Shown here one piece after another: positions 56,857 to 64,000 of a stretch of 64,000 bases of DNA. The notes beneath the pieces are model-generated. The model was not told the origin of the DNA, did no database searches, and saw only the letters and a list, made by a program, of their open reading frames with translations. Position 1 is the first letter of the stretch; the number at the start of each line of letters is the position of its first letter. The position numbers were made by a program, and so were the translations under genes. Source of the stretch: JACCVL01 sp963695375 (GTDB taxonomy: Bacteria; Actinomycetota; Actinomycetes; Propionibacteriales; Nocardioidaceae); contig OY968767.1 of assembly GCA_963695375.1 (NCBI GenBank), positions 1,798,001 to 1,862,000 on the forward strand, in the 5' to 3' direction.

Positions 56857-57762
56857 TCAGGGAAGGGTGAGGACCTCGGCACCGGCGTCGGTGACGACCA
56901 AGGTGTGCTCGAACTGCGCGGTCCGCCGCTTGTCCTTGGTGGTGACGGTCCAGCCGTCGTCCCAGAGGTCCCAGTCGATCGTGCCGAGCGTCAGCATCGG
57001 CTCGATGGTGAACGTCATGCCCGGCTCGATCACGGTGTCGAACCGCTCGTCGTCGTAGTGCGGGATGATCAGCCCGGTATGGAACGCGGGGCCGACCCCG
57101 TGCCCGGTGAAGTCACGCACGACGCCGTAGCCGAACCGCTTGGCGTACGCCTCGATGACCCGCCCGATCACGTTCACCCGCCGTCCCGGCTTGACCGCCT
57201 TGATCGCCCGGGCCAGTGCCTCGCGGGTGCGCCCGACGAGCAGCTTGTCCTCCTCGGCCACGTCGCCGACCAGGTAGGTCTTGTTCGTGTCGCCGTGCAC
57301 GCCGACGCCGTCGATCGTGAGGTACGCCGTGATGTCGACGTTCACGATGTCGCCGTCCGCCAGCGGTCGGGCGTCGGGGATGCCGTGGCAGATCACCTCG
57401 TTGACGCTGGTGCACAGCGACTTCGGGTAGGGCGGCGACCCGCCACCGGGGTAGGTCAGCGTCGACGGGTATGCGTCGTGCGCGACCAGGAAGTCGTGGC
57501 CGACCCGGTCGAGCTCGTCGGTCGTCACGCCCGGAGCGATCATCGCCTCGACCGCGTCCAGTGCCTGGGCCGCGATCCGGCTCGCCACTCGCATCCGCTC
57601 GATCACCTCCGGCGGCTGCACGTCGGGGCCGGTGTAGGGCACGACCCGGGAGCGGCCGACGTAGTCCGGCCGCGGGATCGCCGCCGGCACCGGCCGGATC
57701 GGCGACACCGGGTACGGCTGGAGCACGGTCCCGGTGGTCGGGGTCGGGGTCGGGGGAGGCAT
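56857..57762 (-). CDS. map: Methionine aminopeptidase, type I with proline-rich N-terminus
   Basis: 301 residues. Removes the initiator methionine. The metal ligands are all visible: D in DGDIVNVDITAY, D in GVHGDTNKTYLVG, His in FTGHGVGPAFHTG, E in TIEPMLTLG and E in AQFEHTLVVT. The ~40-residue N-terminal extension (PPPTPTPTTGTVLQPYPVSPIRPVP) is the proline-rich, SH3-ligand-like segment of the actinobacterial MetAP1c group, thought to dock on the ribosome. The ATG at 57762 has TACACT 6 nt upstream. It is divergent from a small conserved gene and converges on rnpB. Confidence 0.95.
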   Translation of the reverse strand: MPPPTPTPTTGTVLQPYPVSPIRPVPAAIPRPDYVGRSRVVPYTGPDVQPPEVIERMRVASRIAAQALDAVEAMIAPGVTTDELDRVGHDFLVAHDAYPSTLTYPGGGSPPYPKSLCTSVNEVICHGIPDARPLADGDIVNVDITAYLTIDGVGVHGDTNKTYLVGDVAEEDKLLVGRTREALARAIKAVKPGRRVNVIGRVIEAYAKRFGYGVVRDFTGHGVGPAFHTGLIIPHYDDERFDTVIEPGMTFTIEPMLTLGTIDWDLWDDGWTVTTKDKRRTAQFEHTLVVTDAGAEVLTLP

Positions 57763-57768
57763 GGGTGA

Positions 57769-57774
57769 AGTGTA
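57769..57774 (-). promoter_or_regulatory. Putative -10 element TACACT for map (leaderless)
   Basis: Minus-strand TACACT ends 6 nt before the map ATG. The gap to the divergent gene is only 41 bp. Confidence 0.45.
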
Positions 57775-57803
57775 GAAGTCGCGGCGGGTGCAAGATGTGG
57801 TCC

Positions 57804-57989
57804 ATGGCTGACCGGTACTACTTCTGCCTGGAACACCACACCGTGGAGGGCGCCCGCGGCTGTCCGGCGATCGACCGGCTCGGCCCGTACGACACCCGGG
57901 AGGAGGCCGAGCACGCGCTGCAGAAGGTGGCCGAGCGCAACGAGGCCTGGGACAACGACCCGAACTGGAACGACGACCTCGACGACTGA
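57804..57989 (+). CDS. Small conserved acidic protein
   Basis: 61 residues: starts MADRYYFCLEHHTVEG, has GCPAIDRLGPYDTREEAEHALQKVAERNEAW and ends in an acidic NDPNWNDDLDD tail. The pattern GPYDTREEAEHAL is SPOR-like and this short gene is, from memory, often found beside map in actinomycetes. Two cysteines (C8, C20) and His residues near the N-terminus might bind a metal, but this is speculation. CAAGAT lies 7 nt before the ATG. Confidence 0.8.
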   Translation: MADRYYFCLEHHTVEGARGCPAIDRLGPYDTREEAEHALQKVAERNEAWDNDPNWNDDLDD

Positions 57990-58052
57990 CCCCCCACGAC
58001 GCCGGCCACCCGCCCCCGCCCTCGCCCCCGCCCTCGCCCTCGCCCCCGCCCG

Positions 58053-58100
58053 AGCGATGAGGCATCTGCGTCGCTCGAGCGACGCAGATGCCTCATCGCT
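58053..58100. repeat. Perfect 48-bp palindrome
   Basis: The left arm 58053-58076 begins AGCGATGAGGCATCTGCGTC; the right arm 58077-58100 is its exact reverse complement, with no spacer. Its sequence differs from the dispersed palindromic repeat 25 bp away. Confidence 0.93.
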
Positions 58101-58124
58101 GGTCGGGAGCCACCCCCCGTCGGG

Positions 58125-58148
58125 CTGCAAAAGTCGCGGATCGTGACC
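58125..58148. repeat. Dispersed palindromic repeat, single right arm
   Basis: CTGCAAAAGTCGCGGATCGT followed by GACC and a G-rich tract (AAGGGGGGTGGGGG). No left arm is found beside it; a CACCCCCC tract lies just before it, as if the left arm was lost. Confidence 0.85.
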
Positions 58149-58411
58149 AAGGGGGGTGGGGGCGCGGGGCGGGGTGGTGTCGACCCGCCAGCTGCTCGGG
58201 CGAGGGTCGACCGGCTCCGGGGTCGGCGGATGCGGCGCCAGCGGGTCCGTCACGTGCGGCGATGATCCCGGTCGCCGGGTCCGGACGCCATCGGTCATCC
58301 CCCCGCGGCCGGATCCGGCGGACCGGCTCCCTACGGTGGTGGCGCGAGCGGCAGCTGACGACCGGCGCCCGGCCGCGCGCCATCGCCACCACCGAGGGGA
58401 GACCGGCGCGC

Positions 58412-59131
58412 ATGGGCAACGGTGACCCGACGCCGCGGCGGATCGCCATCCTCGGCGGGACCGGGGCGCAGGGACGCGGGCTGGCGACTCGCTTCGCCGC
58501 CGCCGGAGTGCCGGTCGTGCTGGGGTCGCGCGACGTGGCGCGGGCGGAGGAGGCGGCCGCGGCGACCAGCCGGCTCGCCGCCGCGCTGACCCGGACGGTC
58601 CCCGCCGCCGACGACCGCACGGTCACCCCCGCCGAGGTGACCGGCGGCACCAACGTCGCCGCCGTGGCGGGCTCCGACATCGTGGTGGTGGCCGTGCCCT
58701 GGGCCGCGCACGCCGACACCCTGACCGAGCTGGCGCCGGCCCTGCGCGGGCGGATCGTCGTCGACTGCGTGAACCCGCTCGGCTTCGACCAGCGTGGCCC
58801 CTTCTCGCTGCCGGTGGCCGAGGGCAGCGCCGCCGAGCAGGCCGTGCGGCTGCTGCCGGAGTCCACGGTCGTCGCGGCGTTCCACCACGTGTCCGCCGTG
58901 CTGCTGCTCGACCCGGAGGTGCACCGGGTCGAGACCGACGTCCTGGTGCTCGGCGACGACCGGGCCGCGACCGACCGAGTGATCGAACTGGCAGCGTCGG
59001 TCCCCGGGATGCGCGGGGTGTACGCCGGCCGGCTGCGGAACGCCGGCCAGGTCGAGGCGCTCACCGCGAACCTGATCGCCGTCAACCGCCGCTACCGGGC
59101 GCACGCGGGGGTCAGGGTCACCGATGTCTGA
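58412..59131 (+). CDS. NADPH:F420 reductase-like protein
   Basis: 239 residues. It has the family's dinucleotide loop AILGGTGAQGRGLATRFAAAG (about 11-31), the GSRD stretch that reads the 2'-phosphate of NADP, VVVAVPWAAHADTL, VVDCVNPLGFD, and STVVAAFHHVSAVLL. These features match Fno/NpdG, which moves hydride between NADP and cofactor F420. Start ATG at 58412 after GAGGGGAGA. It overlaps the next gene by 8 nt. Actinomycetes often carry F420; nothing else in the window makes or uses it clearly. Confidence 0.88.
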   Translation: MGNGDPTPRRIAILGGTGAQGRGLATRFAAAGVPVVLGSRDVARAEEAAAATSRLAAALTRTVPAADDRTVTPAEVTGGTNVAAVAGSDIVVVAVPWAAHADTLTELAPALRGRIVVDCVNPLGFDQRGPFSLPVAEGSAAEQAVRLLPESTVVAAFHHVSAVLLLDPEVHRVETDVLVLGDDRAATDRVIELAASVPGMRGVYAGRLRNAGQVEALTANLIAVNRRYRAHAGVRVTDV

Positions 59132-59864
59132 CCGGCCGACACGGCCGCGCCGGGTGGTCAGCCTGGTCCCGTCGCTCACCGAGGCGGTGGCCAGCACGGT
59201 TCCGGACGTGCTGGTCGGCGCCACCGACTGGTGCACCCACCCCCCGTCGCTGGACGTGGCCAGGGTCGGTGGCACCAAGAGCCCGGACCTCGCAGGCGTG
59301 CTGCGGCTCGACCCGGACCTGGTCGTGGTGAACGCAGAGGAGAACCGCGAGCCGGACATCGCCGCACTGCGGGCCGCCGGCGTCCAGGTCTGGGTCACCG
59401 ACCCGGAGACGGTGCCGGCCGCCCTGCACCAGCTGCGGGCGCTGCTCACCGCCCTCGGCGCCGACCGGGTGGGCTGGCTCGACGACGCGGAGCGGGTCTG
59501 GGCGGCCTCGACCCCGGCCCTGCCGGACCGCCGAGCGCTGGTGCCGATCTGGCGTCGGCCATGGATGGCGCTCGGCCGGGACACCTTCGCCGGTGACCTG
59601 CTCGCCCGGCTCGGGGTGCACAACGTGCTCGGCGGCGCGGTCGACCGCTATCCCCGGCTGGACCTCGATACGGTCCCCGCGCACGACCTGGTGGTGCTGC
59701 CGGACGAGCCGTACCGGTTCGCGGCCGACGACGGGCCGGAGGCGTTCCCTGCCGTGCCGTGTGCGCTTGTCTCCGGCCGGCACCTGACCTGGTACGGGCC
59801 GTCGCTGGTCGAGGCCCGCGACGTGCTGACGGCCCAGCTCACCGCCGCGGTCCGGGCAGGTTGA
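59124..59864 (+). CDS. BtuF-like helical-backbone metal receptor protein, no signal peptide
   Basis: 246 residues. The fold is that of periplasmic cobalamin/iron-siderophore binding proteins: RRVVSLVPSLTEAVAS at the start, LVGATDWCTHP, GGTKSPDLAGVLRLDPDLVVVNAEENR, a long connecting helix region and LGRDTFAGDLLARLGVHNVLGG. There is no export signal, so it is predicted to be cytosolic; related proteins of this short type lack ABC transporter partners. It overlaps the F420-reductase-like gene by 8 nt and is followed by a small membrane protein gene. Ligand unknown. Confidence 0.82.
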   Translation: MSDRPTRPRRVVSLVPSLTEAVASTVPDVLVGATDWCTHPPSLDVARVGGTKSPDLAGVLRLDPDLVVVNAEENREPDIAALRAAGVQVWVTDPETVPAALHQLRALLTALGADRVGWLDDAERVWAASTPALPDRRALVPIWRRPWMALGRDTFAGDLLARLGVHNVLGGAVDRYPRLDLDTVPAHDLVVLPDEPYRFAADDGPEAFPAVPCALVSGRHLTWYGPSLVEARDVLTAQLTAAVRAG

Positions 59865-59869
59865 CCCCG

Positions 59870-60133
59870 ATGCCGCGCCCGAACCTGTCCCGGTCGGGGC
59901 CGTGGATCGGCTTCGGCGGCCTCGCCGTGCTGTTGTGGATGTACGTCGCGAGCGTGCTGTTCGCACCGTGGCAGGCCGTGCTGGCGCTGGTCGTGCTGTG
60001 GCTGGGGCTGCTGGTGCTCGCGCTCGGCTGGGCCCGGCCGCACCCGCGCGCCGTCGCCGGGCTGCCGGTCGTCGGGCTGCTGGCCTGGCTGGCCCTGGTG
60101 TGGGCCGGGGGCGCCCTGCTCGACTGGTCCTGA
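59870..60133 (+). CDS. Small membrane protein of unknown function
   Basis: 87 residues with three hydrophobic segments: WIGFGGLAVLLWMYVASVLFA, WQAVLALVVLWLGLLVLALGW and AGLPVVGLLAWLALVWAGGALL. It starts 5 nt after the metal-receptor gene and converges on panB. No motif beyond the membrane helices. Confidence 0.72.
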   Translation: MPRPNLSRSGPWIGFGGLAVLLWMYVASVLFAPWQAVLALVVLWLGLLVLALGWARPHPRAVAGLPVVGLLAWLALVWAGGALLDWS

Positions 60134-60145
60134 ACCGGTGCCGCG

Positions 60146-60967
60146 CTAGTCGAAGGTGTGCTCCGGGGCCGGGAAGGTCCCGTCGGTCACCTCGGCCGCG
60201 AACGTGCGCGCCGCGTCGAGCAGCACGCCGTGCACGTCGGCGTACCGCTTCACGAAGCGCGGCGTCCGTCCGGTGCGCAGCCCGGCCATGTCCTGCCAGA
60301 CCAGCACCTGCGCGTCACAGCCGGGGCCGGCGCCGATGCCGATGGTGGGGATGGTGAGCTTCGCGGTGACCTCGGCGGCGATGTCGCCGGGCACCATCTC
60401 CATCACGACGGCGAACGCGCCGGCGTCCTGCAGCGCGACCGCCTCGTCCAGCACCCGGGCGCCGGCGGCGCCCCGTCCCTGGACGCGGTAGCCGCCGAGG
60501 CTGTGCTCGGACTGCGGGGTGAACCCGATGTGCGCCATCACCGGGATGCCGGCATCGGTCAGCAGCCGGACCTGCGGGAGCACCGGCAGCCCGCCCTCCA
60601 GCTTGACCGCATGCGCCTCGGCTTCCTTCATGAAGCGCACCGAGGTGTCGAAGGCCTGCTGCGGGGACGCCTGGTAGGACCCGAAGGGCAGGTCGGCGAC
60701 GACCAGTGCCCGGCGCACCGACCGGGTCACCGCCCGGACCAGGGGGATCAGCTCGTCGACCGTTACCGGCAGCGACGTCTCGTTGCCGTAGACGTTGTTG
60801 CTCGCGGAGTCTCCGACCAGCAGCACCGGGATGCCGGCCTCGTCGAACGTCGCGGCGGCGTACTGCTCGTAGGCGGTGAGCATCGCCCAGCGCTCGCCCC
60901 GCTGCTTCATCTCGAGCAGGTGCGAGGTGCGGACCCGGTGCACCGGCGGGGAGGGGTTCTCGGACAT
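60146..60967 (-). CDS. panB: 3-methyl-2-oxobutanoate hydroxymethyltransferase
   Basis: First committed step of pantothenate/CoA synthesis: adds a hydroxymethyl group from methylene-THF to ketoisovalerate. 273 residues. The barrel has LTAYEQYAAATFDEAGIPVLLVGDSASNNVYG, VVADLPFGSYQASP, AVKLEGG, MAHIGFTPQSEHSLGGYRVQGRG, the catalytic Glu in VVMEMVPGDIAAEVT and IGIGAGPGCDAQVLVWQDM. The ATG at 60967 has GGAGG 6 nt upstream. It is on the same strand as nadE, 103 nt after it. Confidence 0.95.
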   Translation of the reverse strand: MSENPSPPVHRVRTSHLLEMKQRGERWAMLTAYEQYAAATFDEAGIPVLLVGDSASNNVYGNETSLPVTVDELIPLVRAVTRSVRRALVVADLPFGSYQASPQQAFDTSVRFMKEAEAHAVKLEGGLPVLPQVRLLTDAGIPVMAHIGFTPQSEHSLGGYRVQGRGAAGARVLDEAVALQDAGAFAVVMEMVPGDIAAEVTAKLTIPTIGIGAGPGCDAQVLVWQDMAGLRTGRTPRFVKRYADVHGVLLDAARTFAAEVTDGTFPAPEHTFD

Positions 60968-61070
60968 GTCGGCCTCCAGATCTCGAGGCCCCGTCGAGAG
61001 GGGTCCCCGGACGGCTCCCAGCCTGGCACGCCCGGCGCACCCGGGGGAGGGGCGGCGGGTGTCTGCTGCA

Positions 61071-62840
61071 TCACTCCCGAGAGCGGTGCTCGCGCCACAG
61101 GTTCGTGATCGGCAGCCGCCGGTCCCGGCCGAAGTTGCGGGTCGAGATCTTCGGGCCGGGCGGGTACTGCCGCCGCTTGTACTCGGCGCCGTCCACCAAC
61201 CGGAGCACCCGCTCGACCACCTCGGCGGCGAAGCCCTGCGCGACCAGCTCGTCCGAGCTGGCGTCCCGCTCCACGTAGTCGTCGAGGATGTCGTCCAGGA
61301 GTGCGTAGTCGGGCAGCGAGTCACTGTCCAGCTGGTCCGGACGGAGCTCGGCCGACGGCGGCTTGGCGATGATCGCGTCCGGGATCGGCTCCACCTCGCC
61401 CCGCTCGCGGGCGGCGGCGTTTCGCCAGCGGGCCAGCTCCCAGACCAGCGTCTTGGGCACGTCCTTGATCGGCGCGTAGCCGCCGACGGAGTCGCCGTAC
61501 AGCGTGGAGTAGCCGACCGACAGCTCGCTCTTGTTGCCGGTGGCGAGCACCAGATGTCCGAGCTGGTTGGACAGGCCCATCAGGATCACTCCGCGGCACC
61601 GGGCCTGCAGGTTCTCCTCGGCCAGCCCGGACAGCTGGAGGGGTCCCAGGAACGCCACCACCATGTCGTGGATCGGCACCACCTCGTAGCCGATGCCGGT
61701 GCGCTCGGCCAGCTCGGCCGCATCGCTGCGGGAGTGGTCGGTGGAGTAGACGCTGGGCATCGACACCGCATGCACTTGCGCCGGACCCAGGGCGTCGGCG
61801 GCCAGCACGGCGGTGACCGCCGAGTCGATGCCGCCGGACAGGCCCAGGACCACTGTGTCGAAGCCGTTCTTGCGCACGTAGTCGCGCAACCCGGTGACGG
61901 CCGCGTGCCACACCTCCGCGACGTCGTCCAGACGGTCCGCGATGTCGTTGTCCCGCGTGGGGTAGGGCGGCACCGGCTCGGCCGCGACGACGGTCCGGCG
62001 CACCGCGAGCCGGTCGACTGCCGGGGGCAGCGTGACCGGCTGTGCCGGGTCCGCCGTCGCCGCCGGCAGGTCGAGATCGACGACCAGCAGCTCTTCGGCG
62101 AACTGCGCGGCCCGGGCGAGCAGCAGCCCGTCGGCGTCGACGACGAGCGAGTCGCCGTCGAAGACCAGCTCGTCCTGCCCTCCGACCAGGTTGACGTACG
62201 CGAGGGTGCAGTGCCCCTCCCGGGCCCGGCGGGCGCAGAGCTCCAACCGGGCGTCGTCCTTCGCCCGTTCGTACGGCGAGCCGTTCAGCACCAGCAGGAG
62301 ACCGGCCTCGGCAGCCGCGGACGCTGCCGAGGGTCCGTCCCGCCACAGGTCCTCGCAGACCGCCAGCGCCACGTCCACGCCGTGCACGCGCAGCACGTTC
62401 AGGGTGTCGCCGGAGACGAAGTAGCGCGCCTCGTCGAACACGCCGTAGTTCGGCAGGTGGTGTTTGGCCTGCCGCGCCACCACCGCGCCGCGGTGCAAGA
62501 CGGCGACCGCGTTCTGCGGCGACCCACGGGGCACGCCCAGCCGCTCCTCGGCCTCCTCCACCCGGTCCAGGCAGCCGACGACCACCACCAGCTCGCCCAG
62601 CCCCAGGTCCTGCAGGCGGCGGGCCAGGTCGGTGACCGTCTGCCGGGCTGCCTGCACGTACGAGGTCCGTAGCGCCAGATCCTCGATCGGGTAGCCGGTC
62701 AGCACCATCTCCGGGCACACGACGAGGTGCGCCTGCTCCCGCCGGGCGGCCTGCGCGGCGGCGACGACCAGCGCCGCGTTGCCGTCGAGGTCGCCGACGA
62801 CGGCGTTGACCTGGGCCAGGGCGACGCGGAGCTGGGGCAC
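61071..62840 (-). CDS. nadE: Glutamine-dependent NAD+ synthetase
   Basis: 589 residues. The N-terminal nitrilase-type glutaminase (about 1-260) has its Glu in CPEMVLTGYP, Lys in KHHLPNYGVFDE and nucleophilic Cys in VCEDLWRDGP. The C-terminal synthetase (about 300-589) has the ATP-pyrophosphatase loop LGLSGGIDSAVT, SMPSVYSTDHS and TGNKSELSVGYSTLYGD. It makes NAD+ from the deamido form, using ammonia channelled between the domains. Start GTG at 62840 has TAGGCT 6 nt before it. Confidence 0.95.
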   Translation of the reverse strand: MPQLRVALAQVNAVVGDLDGNAALVVAAAQAARREQAHLVVCPEMVLTGYPIEDLALRTSYVQAARQTVTDLARRLQDLGLGELVVVVGCLDRVEEAEERLGVPRGSPQNAVAVLHRGAVVARQAKHHLPNYGVFDEARYFVSGDTLNVLRVHGVDVALAVCEDLWRDGPSAASAAAEAGLLLVLNGSPYERAKDDARLELCARRAREGHCTLAYVNLVGGQDELVFDGDSLVVDADGLLLARAAQFAEELLVVDLDLPAATADPAQPVTLPPAVDRLAVRRTVVAAEPVPPYPTRDNDIADRLDDVAEVWHAAVTGLRDYVRKNGFDTVVLGLSGGIDSAVTAVLAADALGPAQVHAVSMPSVYSTDHSRSDAAELAERTGIGYEVVPIHDMVVAFLGPLQLSGLAEENLQARCRGVILMGLSNQLGHLVLATGNKSELSVGYSTLYGDSVGGYAPIKDVPKTLVWELARWRNAAARERGEVEPIPDAIIAKPPSAELRPDQLDSDSLPDYALLDDILDDYVERDASSDELVAQGFAAEVVERVLRLVDGAEYKRRQYPPGPKISTRNFGRDRRLPITNLWREHRSRE

Positions 62841-62846
62841 GGTCCC

Positions 62847-62852
62847 AGCCTA
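62847..62852 (-). promoter_or_regulatory. Putative -10 element TAGGCT for nadE (leaderless)
   Basis: Minus-strand TAGGCT ends 6 nt before the nadE GTG. Confidence 0.45.
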
Positions 62853-63023
62853 GGGAGCGGCGCAGGCGGGCAGACGTCGACACCTCAGGTCCGAAATGTT
62901 CGATCGGTGGCACCTGCAGGCGGTCCTCGATCAGCCGTTCAGCTACTAGTGGTGAACATCCTTTTACCGAGAGTCACCGGGCTTCCTACGGTGGTGGATT
63001 CACTGCAGATCGCAGAGGACGAG

Positions 63024-64000
63024 ATGACTGCGCTCGACTTGCCCGTCCAGGGCCGGAGCACGCGGGCCGCTCGGCGCGAAGCCGAACGTGCCGCGCGTTC
63101 CCTGACGCGCACCCTGCGCCGGATCACGGTGGCCGTGGCCGCGGCCGCCGTCCTCGGTCTGCTCGCGGGCGTCCTCGGGCTGGTGCTGGGGCGCACGTCG
63201 TTGCTCCTCGGCTGGCCGGTGCTGGTGCTCGCCGCCTCGGTCGGTTGGACGTTCCGGCGCGCCCAGCGAACCCTCCCGCCGGCGCAACGCGGCCTGCAGC
63301 TCAACCTGCTGGTGGAGACCTATCTGCACGAGCACCTGGCCCGGCTCGCTGGTGAGGTCGGGGTGCAGTGCCCGACCGAGGTGTGGCTGGTGCCGGAGGC
63401 GGACGTCCGGCTGGTGCCCGACCCCGACAACCCGGTGTTGTACGTCGGCGCACCGCTGCTCTGGCACCTGGACCTGACCGAGCTGGACCGGCTGGTCGCC
63501 GGGCCGCTGTCCCGGATGCGTGCCGTGCTGGACCCCATGGTCCGGCCGGGCCTGCTGCTGAGTGCCCGTCTCGACGTCGCCAGATTGACCGACGACGCCA
63601 CCCCGGTGGTGGGCGCTCTGGTGCGTCGCGCCGGGCGACGGCTGGACAGCCGCCGCCAGTCGTTGCTGGACGCGGTGAACCTCTGGTCGGACAGCTCGGT
63701 CCCGAAGGCGCTGGCGACGAGGCCCTCCGACATCGGCGAGCTGCTGGCACTGCGCGAGATCGACGAGATCCAGGCCGAGCGCCGCCAGGCGGCGGCGGCG
63801 CGAGGCGTCGGGCTGGGCGCTCCGGGTGCGACCGCGATGGCCACCCTCGCCGCCTGCGAGCAGGTCGGCGTCATCCAGCCGCGCACCCACCGGATGGTGG
63901 TGCGGCCGGCGCGCTCGATCCTCGTCGACGCGCGCGCCGCCGACCGCCGGCTCGGTGAGCGTGCCGCCATGGTCGACGGGCACACCGTGCCGCTGGTGAC
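63024..64000 (+). CDS. Membrane protein, degenerate M48-like (3' truncated by window)
   Basis: At least 325 residues, cut by the window end. Start ATG at 63024 (AGAGGA upstream). A basic N-terminus (STRAARREAERAARSL) is followed by two hydrophobic helices (VAVAAAAVLGLLAGVLGLVLG and LLLGWPVLVLAASVGW). The next part (VPEADVRLVPDPDNPVLYVGAPLLWHLDLTELDRLV) reads like the strand and helix that precede the HExxH of M48 peptidases, but where the zinc helix should be the sequence is AGPLSRMRAVLD, so the active site is absent. A further helical region follows. Function unknown; possibly a non-catalytic relative. Confidence 0.6.
   Translation, partial: MTALDLPVQGRSTRAARREAERAARSLTRTLRRITVAVAAAAVLGLLAGVLGLVLGRTSLLLGWPVLVLAASVGWTFRRAQRTLPPAQRGLQLNLLVETYLHEHLARLAGEVGVQCPTEVWLVPEADVRLVPDPDNPVLYVGAPLLWHLDLTELDRLVAGPLSRMRAVLDPMVRPGLLLSARLDVARLTDDATPVVGALVRRAGRRLDSRRQSLLDAVNLWSDSSVPKALATRPSDIGELLALREIDEIQAERRQAAAARGVGLGAPGATAMATLAACEQVGVIQPRTHRMVVRPARSILVDARAADRRLGERAAMVDGHTVPLV

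Larger units (their letters stand above)
57990..58411. other. Intergenic repeat-rich region without a gene
   Basis: 422 bp with no convincing coding sequence. It holds a CCGCCCTCG-type C-rich tract (58009-58052), a perfect 48-bp palindrome (58053-58100), a right arm of the dispersed repeat (58125-58148) with a G-rich tail, and then about 220 bp of plain GC-rich DNA leading to the next gene. Confidence 0.7.

Noticed and set aside
57774..57784. A further copy of the dispersed palindromic repeat before map
   Set aside because: Only AGAAGTCGCGG matches; it lacks the GGATCGTG half and overlaps the map promoter, so chance or a strongly decayed copy cannot be distinguished.
58149..58411. Cobalamin riboswitch upstream of the BtuF-like gene
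   Set aside because: No B12-box-like GCCACTG sequence or supporting structure was seen, and the BtuF-like gene itself overlaps the preceding gene.

Overview
The window is a continuous stretch of chromosome from a high-GC Gram-positive bacterium (Actinomycetota, class Actinomycetes). The evidence is very high GC with GTG starts and GTGA/ATGA gene overlaps, a PucR/FasR-type regulator beside a FAS-II cluster, the DUF3145 and DUF3052 families, a homodimeric-type AceE, an AhpE peroxiredoxin, a fused RNase H/phosphatase, a proline-rich MetAP, an F420-dependent NADP reductase-like protein and class A rnpB. I cannot name the genus safely.

Layout. 0-9.2 kb is housekeeping: end of glycyl-tRNA synthetase, two lipoproteins, dusB, dgt, a ferredoxin-reductase-like flavoprotein, dnaG, a primary-type sigma factor, tRNA-Asn. 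9.2-23 kb is accessory: FNT channel, PIG-L deacetylase, tRNA-Met, an amine oxidase plus dimethylglycine/sarcosine-dehydrogenase-like pair, an ArsR-permease pair with a divergent methyltransferase, two phage-type murein hydrolases that share a C-terminal module, a PAP2 membrane enzyme, an SDR and a GNAT. 23-36 kb holds DUF3145, an orphan CheB / CheR-PAS pair facing a PAS-GGDEF-EAL protein, then fasR-fabD-fabH-acpP-fabF-accD for type II fatty-acid synthesis. 36-43 kb has a PHP-domain protein, aceE, DUF3052, an acyl-CoA ligase and AhpE. 43-53 kb holds secreted and envelope functions: a GH43 enzyme, CDF metal exporter, tRNA-Val, a PCMT-like methyltransferase, M43 and M4 proteases, a PlsC-like acyltransferase, a patatin and a His-rich membrane protein. 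53-64 kb is conserved core: Nif3-like, zinc-ribbon protein, RNase H/phosphatase, rnpB, map, F420/NADP reductase-like, metal-receptor protein, panB, nadE and a cut-off membrane protein.

Three themes stand out. First, a dispersed palindromic repeat (core CACGATCCGCGACTT, often followed by YTGCAG, with C-rich and G-rich flanks) occurs at seven loci as complete or partial pairs and single arms; one complete pair lies in frame inside the ArsR-linked permease gene. Second, several genes show unusual coding details: two apparent frameshifts explained by short repeats (a 10-bp duplication in an alpha/beta hydrolase and a 1-nt loss in a 12-bp repeat of a His-rich membrane protein), and a gene whose only sensible start is CTG. 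Third, many starts are preceded by a TANNNT hexamer ending 6-7 nt upstream, which suggests widespread leaderless transcription.

The least explained loci are the two lytic enzymes with a common tail, FabD with a C-terminal domain resembling a biotinyl domain whose lysine is replaced by arginine, and the CheB/CheR-PAS plus cyclic-di-GMP protein locus with no other chemotaxis genes nearby.
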